Positions 14,892-18,668 of a DNA stretch of 18,668 nt are shown in pieces. The first letter of the stretch is position 1, and the number at the start of each line of letters is the position of its first letter. The notes under the pieces were generated by a model that worked only from the letters and a program-made list of their open reading frames with translations, did not search any database and was not told the DNA's origin. The stretch comes from Bacillota bacterium (lineage in GTDB: Bacteria; Bacillota; Clostridia; Acetivibrionales; DSM-1351). The translations under genes and the position numbers were made by a program. The stretch covers positions 1 through 18,668 of the forward strand of contig JAEYWA010000026.1 of assembly GCA_023431385.1 (NCBI GenBank). The letters run 5' to 3'.

Positions 14892-15851
14892 ATGTTTTCT
14901 GTAACAATAAAAGAGATTATGGAAGAGTTTCAACTTGAAGAACTTACCGGTTGCAAGGATTATGAGAATATCGAGATATCTTCGGCCGATGTTAACAGAC
15001 CTGGTTTACAGCTGGCAGGCTACATGGAGTATTTTGGAACTGACAGAATGCAGATTATAGGTAAGGGAGAAACAGCTTATTTGATGCAGCTAAGAGAGGA
15101 AGACCGTTACAGAAGGCTTGATAATTTCTTTAAATGCGGTTTCCCATGCATGGTAGTGGCCAGAGGCCTTGGAATTTTTCCTGAAATGATAGATGTTGGG
15201 AGAAAGTACAATATACCTGTTTTAAGAACCGATGATGTTACCTCCAGATTTATGAGTGGGGTTATCAGATATCTTAACTTACAGCTAGCTCCGAGAACGA
15301 GTACACACGGTGTTCTTGTAGAGGTTTACGGCGAAGGAATCTTAATACTTGGCGAGAGTGGAGTCGGAAAGAGCGAAATTGCACTTGAACTTGTAAAAAG
15401 AGGCCATAGACTGGTCGCTGATGATAATGTTGAAATAAGAAAGGTGTCCGATAAAACTCTGGTGGGAACGGCGCCCGATATAATACGACACTTTATTGAA
15501 ATCAGAGGTATTGGAATACTTGACGTAAAGAACTTGTACGGTGTCGGCTCGGTTAAGATGACAGAAAATATTAATCTTGTAATGAAATTTGAACACTGGA
15601 ACGACAAAAAGGTATACGACAGACTTGGACTTGAGGAGGAATTTACCGAAGTATTGGGTATTACCGTACCCTGTCTTACAATTCCGGTAAGCCCAGGACG
15701 AAATCTGGCTGTCATAGTTGAAGTTGCGGCAATGAATAACAGACAGAAGAAGATGGGATATAATGCAGCAAAGGTTCTTAGTGAAAGAGTACTTGGGAAT
15801 ATAAACAAATCTACAGAATATAAGGAAACGGGATTTCAGGGATTAAAATAA
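14892..15851 (+). CDS. hprK: HPr kinase/phosphorylase
   Basis: Bifunctional enzyme that phosphorylates and dephosphorylates HPr (and Crh) on Ser46, the switch for CcpA carbon-catabolite control in Firmicutes. The 319 residues match the family length. The N-terminal domain covers about 1-130. The catalytic domain contains STHG with His139, the P-loop GESGVGKS (154-161), ADD (176-178), the HPrK signature EIRGIGILDV (203-212) and SPGRNLAVIVEVAAMN (267-282), a phosphorylase-linked loop. GAGGTG (14881-14886) is 5 nt before ATG. It has its own candidate promoter and a downstream hairpin, so it may be transcribed separately from the PHP-murB-rapZ genes or read through into them. Confidence 0.97.
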   Translation: MFSVTIKEIMEEFQLEELTGCKDYENIEISSADVNRPGLQLAGYMEYFGTDRMQIIGKGETAYLMQLREEDRYRRLDNFFKCGFPCMVVARGLGIFPEMIDVGRKYNIPVLRTDDVTSRFMSGVIRYLNLQLAPRTSTHGVLVEVYGEGILILGESGVGKSEIALELVKRGHRLVADDNVEIRKVSDKTLVGTAPDIIRHFIEIRGIGILDVKNLYGVGSVKMTENINLVMKFEHWNDKKVYDRLGLEEEFTEVLGITVPCLTIPVSPGRNLAVIVEVAAMNNRQKKMGYNAAKVLSERVLGNINKSTEYKETGFQGLK

Positions 15852-15868
15852 ACGGTTGGCAGAATAAT

Positions 15869-15917
15869 AAATAGCTTGCGCCTAAAAAGTAATAACTTTA
15901 TTGGTGCAAAGCTATTT
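15869..15917 (+). terminator. Hairpin after hprK, possible attenuating terminator
   Basis: AAATAGCTT (15869-15877) pairs with AAGCTATTT (15909-15917); after a bulged A, GCGCC (15878-15882) pairs with GGTGC (15903-15907), and AAAGT/ACTTT (15886-15890 with 15895-15899) closes the tip. No strong T-run follows, so termination may be partial and could separate hprK from the following operon. Confidence 0.5.
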
Positions 15918-16021
15918 CCATAATATCGAGATTATTTATGCCCCGAATGCTGTGAATATATATCCCGATTGTTGAAGCATACCCGGTTCAGAGAATTTTC
16001 ATGTAAACAAGGAGGAGTATT

Positions 16022-16744
16022 TTGGAACTACTGGTTGATACACATACACACACAATTTCAAGCGGTCATGCATACAGTACCATACAGGAAAATGCAAAAG
16101 AGGCTTATGCCAATGGAATTAGAATGATAAACATGTCGGATCATGGGCCGGCTATGAACGGGGCACCCTTCAGGTACCATTTCGGAAATCTTGGCATCAT
16201 ACCCAGGGAACTGTACGGGGTACGTATTTTAAAGGGTGTCGAACTGAATATTATAAGCTATGACGGAGAAGTAGATTTGCCCTTGGATTATTTGACGGAT
16301 TTGGAAATGGTTTTGGCCAGCTTCCATGAAATATGTATAGATCCGTCTACAGTGGAAAATCACACAAAGGCTGCCATAAAGATCCTTGAGAACCCGTATG
16401 TTGATATACTGGCCCATCCGGGAAATCCTTTGTTTCAGCTGGATAATGAAAAAGTAGTCAAAGCGGCAAAGGAAAATAACAAGCTTATTGAAATAAACAA
16501 TCATTCGGTATATGTTAGAAAGGGCAGTGAAAAAAACTGTCTGGAAATTCTTGGTTTATGTAAAAAATATGGTGTAAGAGTTACTACCGGATCAGACTCA
16601 CATATAAGCTTCAATATAGGGAATTTCGAGAACGTAAACAAAATGCTTGCTGAGGTTGAAATGCCGGAGGAACTGGTAATAACCACCTCTGTAGAGAAAG
16701 TGGAAGATTACTTGCTTGAGAGGGCAAAAAGAATAAAGAGATGA
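16022..16744 (+). CDS. PHP-domain phosphoesterase (YcdX-like)
   Basis: Predicted trinuclear-metal phosphohydrolase of the polymerase-and-histidinol-phosphatase superfamily, 240 residues. Candidate metal ligands are all present: His8 and His10 (DTHTHT), His16, His41 (SDHG), Glu74 (GVELN), His102 (SFHE), His132 (AHPGNP), Asp192 and His194 (SDSH). This spacing matches the YcdX-type enzymes almost residue for residue. The substrate is unknown. The start is TTG with GGAGGAG at 16011-16017; no in-frame ATG precedes the HTH motif. It lies between hprK and murB, with a 48-bp gap to the murB start chosen here, and no terminator separates it from murB. The gene name is left blank because several PHP paralogues exist in clostridia. 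Confidence 0.92.
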   Translation: MELLVDTHTHTISSGHAYSTIQENAKEAYANGIRMINMSDHGPAMNGAPFRYHFGNLGIIPRELYGVRILKGVELNIISYDGEVDLPLDYLTDLEMVLASFHEICIDPSTVENHTKAAIKILENPYVDILAHPGNPLFQLDNEKVVKAAKENNKLIEINNHSVYVRKGSEKNCLEILGLCKKYGVRVTTGSDSHISFNIGNFENVNKMLAEVEMPEELVITTSVEKVEDYLLERAKRIKR

Positions 16745-16792
16745 TTTAGAGCGTCAGTTCAATCATTGTATAGAAAGGTTGAGTGCTGCAAT

Positions 16793-17710
16793 TTGGGAAA
16801 TAAAGAATTGGTTAAAAAGCTTACTTCATTGCTTGGAGAAGAAAGGGTTTTAATTAATGAGCATATGAGCCGACACACTTCATTTAAAATAGGGGGACCG
16901 GCTGACGTAATGGTGATACCTGACAAGGTTGACCGGTTGAAGGAAATTGTGAAATTCTTTATTACCTCCAACACACCATATATGATTATGGGGAACGGAA
17001 CCAATCTTCTTGTCTCTGATAAAGGTATCAGAGGAGTAGTAGTTAAGATTTTTGACAACCTTGAAGACTATTCGGTAAAAGATGATATCCTTGAATTCGA
17101 GGCAGGAATGCTAATATCCCGGGCATCAAAAATAGCTCTGGAAAATTCACTCTCCGGTCTTGAATTTGCCGAAGGGATACCTGGAACCATTGGCGGTGCT
17201 GTTACAATGAATGCCGGAGCCTATATCGGTGAGATGTCCATGGTAGTATTGGAAACCGAGTATGTGGATAATGAAGGTCAGGTCAGGATGGTTAAGGGAG
17301 AACAACACAGCTTCTCCTACAGAACCAGTATTATACAGCAAACAAAGGGGATAGTGTTAAAAACCAGATTGAAACTTAAAAAAGAAGAACCGACTAAGAT
17401 TAAGTCACTTATGGACGATTTTAATTTCAAGCGCCGAGACAAGCAGCCTCTGGAATGGCCCAGCGCCGGAAGTGTATTTAAAAGGCCGGCAGGGCATTTT
17501 GTCGGTAGGCTTATTGATGACTGCGGACTTAGGGGGTACGGCATCGGAGGAGCTCAGATTTCTGACAAGCACAGTGGGTTTATTATCAATCGGGGATCTG
17601 CAACTTGTGGAGATGTACTTGCTTTAATCAAGCATATACAAAACACTGTTAAACAAAAATATGATGTACAGCTGGAACCTGAAATAAGAATAATCGGAGA
17701 TTTCACTTAA
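16793..17710 (+). CDS. murB: UDP-N-acetylmuramate dehydrogenase (UDP-N-acetylenolpyruvoylglucosamine reductase)
   Basis: FAD-dependent enzyme that reduces UDP-GlcNAc-enolpyruvate to UDP-MurNAc with NADPH, the second committed step of peptidoglycan synthesis. Positions are counted from the upstream TTG at 16766 (314 residues). The FAD domain has KIGGPADV (41-48), MGNGTNLL (75-82) and GIPGTIGGAVTMNAGAYIGE (137-156). SYRTS (184-188) and the C-terminal SAGSVFKRP (233-241) contain the expected catalytic Tyr/Arg and Ser, and LEPEIRIIG (303-311) holds the conserved Glu. I prefer the TTG at 16793 (305 residues), because the family begins near NKELVKKL and AAAGG lies upstream, but neither start has an ideal ribosome binding site. 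It precedes rapZ by 35 nt in a likely operon. Confidence 0.95.
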   Translation: MGNKELVKKLTSLLGEERVLINEHMSRHTSFKIGGPADVMVIPDKVDRLKEIVKFFITSNTPYMIMGNGTNLLVSDKGIRGVVVKIFDNLEDYSVKDDILEFEAGMLISRASKIALENSLSGLEFAEGIPGTIGGAVTMNAGAYIGEMSMVVLETEYVDNEGQVRMVKGEQHSFSYRTSIIQQTKGIVLKTRLKLKKEEPTKIKSLMDDFNFKRRDKQPLEWPSAGSVFKRPAGHFVGRLIDDCGLRGYGIGGAQISDKHSGFIINRGSATCGDVLALIKHIQNTVKQKYDVQLEPEIRIIGDFT

Positions 17711-17745
17711 AAAGCATATACAGATGATATAGGGGCGTGATAAAC

Positions 17746-18621
17746 ATGAGATTCGTAATAGTAACAGGAATGTCCGGGGCTGGAAAGAGTCTCGTAACAA
17801 AATATTTGGAGGATATCGGATTCTTCTGTGTTGATAACCTGCCTCCTGCACTTATTCCGAAGTTTGCGGAAATCAGTGCTCAAAGTGAAGGCAAAATGGA
17901 AAAAATAGCTCTCGTTATTGACATTAGGGGAGGAGAGCAGCTCCAGGAACTTTTTCCGGCATTAAATGAGGTCGGTCAGTCTGGATTCTCCTACGAAATA
18001 CTTTTCCTTGAAGCTAACGATGATGTTCTTATAAAGCGTTATAAGGAAAGCAGGAGACAGCACCCACTGTCACAGGAGGGCCGCCTTATTAAGGGAATAA
18101 AGGAAGAAAGAAAAGCTTTGGAGGCCATTAAGTCCAGAGCAAACTATATAATAGATACTTCAACGCTTGTTACAAGACAGCTCAAGCAGGAAATAAACGG
18201 TATATTTCTTGAGGGGAGAACCTTTAAAGGTATAATAATAAATATAGTATCCTTTGGCTTTAAGTATGGAATACCTACTGACTGCGACTTGGTGTTCGAT
18301 GTGAGATTTATCCCTAATCCCTACTATATTGCACCAATGAAACATAAAACCGGTAAGGATGAAATGGTTCGGGATTATGTTCTGGAGGCATCAGAAACTA
18401 GGACTTTTTTGACTAAAATTGATGATATGCTGGATTTTCTTATTCCTAATTACATTAAGGAGGGAAAATCGCAGCTTGATATTGGAATAGGCTGTACAGG
18501 CGGTAGACACAGGTCTGTCGCAATAGCTGATGAACTGTATAGAAGACTGGAATCTAAAATGCACAGGGTCGTTATTGAACACAGGGATATCGAGAAAGAC
18601 GGTAGAGGGGTTGGAAAATGA
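17746..18621 (+). CDS. rapZ: RNase adapter / nucleotide-binding protein RapZ (YvcJ family)
   Basis: P-loop protein. In Enterobacteria it guides RNase E to the GlmZ small RNA; in Firmicutes the YvcJ homologue binds nucleotides and its role is less clear. The N-terminal domain has the P-loop GMSGAGKS and YFCVDNLPP-like DIGFFCVDNLPPALIPKF. The C-terminal domain carries FKYGIPTDCDLVFDVRFIPN and the signature GIGCTGGRHRSVAIAD. I start at ATG 17746 (291 residues), because AGGGG (17731-17735) lies 10 nt upstream. The GTG at 17737 would be only 1 nt from it. The stop overlaps the next start as ATGA, so translation is coupled to the downstream gene. Confidence 0.96.
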   Translation: MRFVIVTGMSGAGKSLVTKYLEDIGFFCVDNLPPALIPKFAEISAQSEGKMEKIALVIDIRGGEQLQELFPALNEVGQSGFSYEILFLEANDDVLIKRYKESRRQHPLSQEGRLIKGIKEERKALEAIKSRANYIIDTSTLVTRQLKQEINGIFLEGRTFKGIIINIVSFGFKYGIPTDCDLVFDVRFIPNPYYIAPMKHKTGKDEMVRDYVLEASETRTFLTKIDDMLDFLIPNYIKEGKSQLDIGIGCTGGRHRSVAIADELYRRLESKMHRVVIEHRDIEKDGRGVGK

Positions 18622-18668
18622 GGGCTTCGGATTGGTGGATTCGGGGAAGAGGAATCGGAAGGTGGAGT
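18618..18668 (+). CDS. 5' end of the gene after rapZ, probably yvcK (gluconeogenesis factor), cut by the window edge
   Basis: An ATG overlapping the rapZ stop (ATGA) opens a frame that stays open to the window end: 17 codons, MRASDWWIRGRGIGRWS. The segment is too short to identify by sequence. In Firmicutes the gene after rapZ/yvcJ is almost always yvcK (CofD-like, UDP-sugar binding), and clostridial versions often start with a basic, Trp-rich leader, which fits. The function is inferred from gene order only. Confidence 0.55.
   Translation, partial: MRASDWWIRGRGIGRWS

Overview
The window looks like chromosomal DNA of a low-GC Gram-positive anaerobe of the class Clostridia. I infer a Ruminiclostridium-like (cellulolytic Clostridium) lineage from protein flavour, AT-rich coding sequence, strong AGGAGG ribosome binding sites and the hprK / PHP / murB / rapZ neighbourhood. 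The genus is an inference, not a sequence match. Every intact gene lies on the + strand.

Layout. (1) 1-1130: the rplM-rpsI ribosomal protein operon, with a near-consensus sigma-A promoter, a structured leader that resembles an L13 autoregulatory leader, and an intrinsic terminator. (2) 1130-3950: an accessory patch. It holds a decayed response-regulator receiver fragment on the - strand, a triple direct repeat, and one secreted mosaic protein whose base composition is visibly more GC-rich than its neighbours. The patch is flanked by a 13-bp direct repeat. (3) 3950-10530: a type I restriction-modification operon, hsdR-hsdM-hsdS, with overlapping genes. It is preceded by a Cro/CI-type regulator broken by an in-frame TGA, and it ends in a clear terminator. 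(4) 10530-11771: a patatin-like phospholipase. (5) 11990-14437: a divergent membrane-bound ion-translocating pyrophosphatase with a signal-peptide-like leader, preceded by a 16-bp tandem repeat. (6) 14438-14891: a non-coding stretch with a cluster of hairpins and a long inverted repeat of about 107 bp that looks like a small MITE-type element. (7) 14892-end: housekeeping genes hprK, a PHP-domain hydrolase, murB, rapZ and the first 17 codons of a gene that by synteny should be yvcK.

How the genes fit together. The two ends are conserved core modules: translation, and carbon-catabolite regulation with cell-wall synthesis. The middle carries variable functions (surface protein, DNA restriction, a lipase that could be defensive) and shows scars of gene decay (response regulator, Cro/CI regulator), so it behaves like a small accessory region. 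The most unusual items are the divergent pyrophosphatase, the nonsense-interrupted regulator directly upstream of and overlapping hsdR, and the two structured non-coding elements between hppA and hprK. I saw no CRISPR array, tRNA, rRNA or complete transposase gene.
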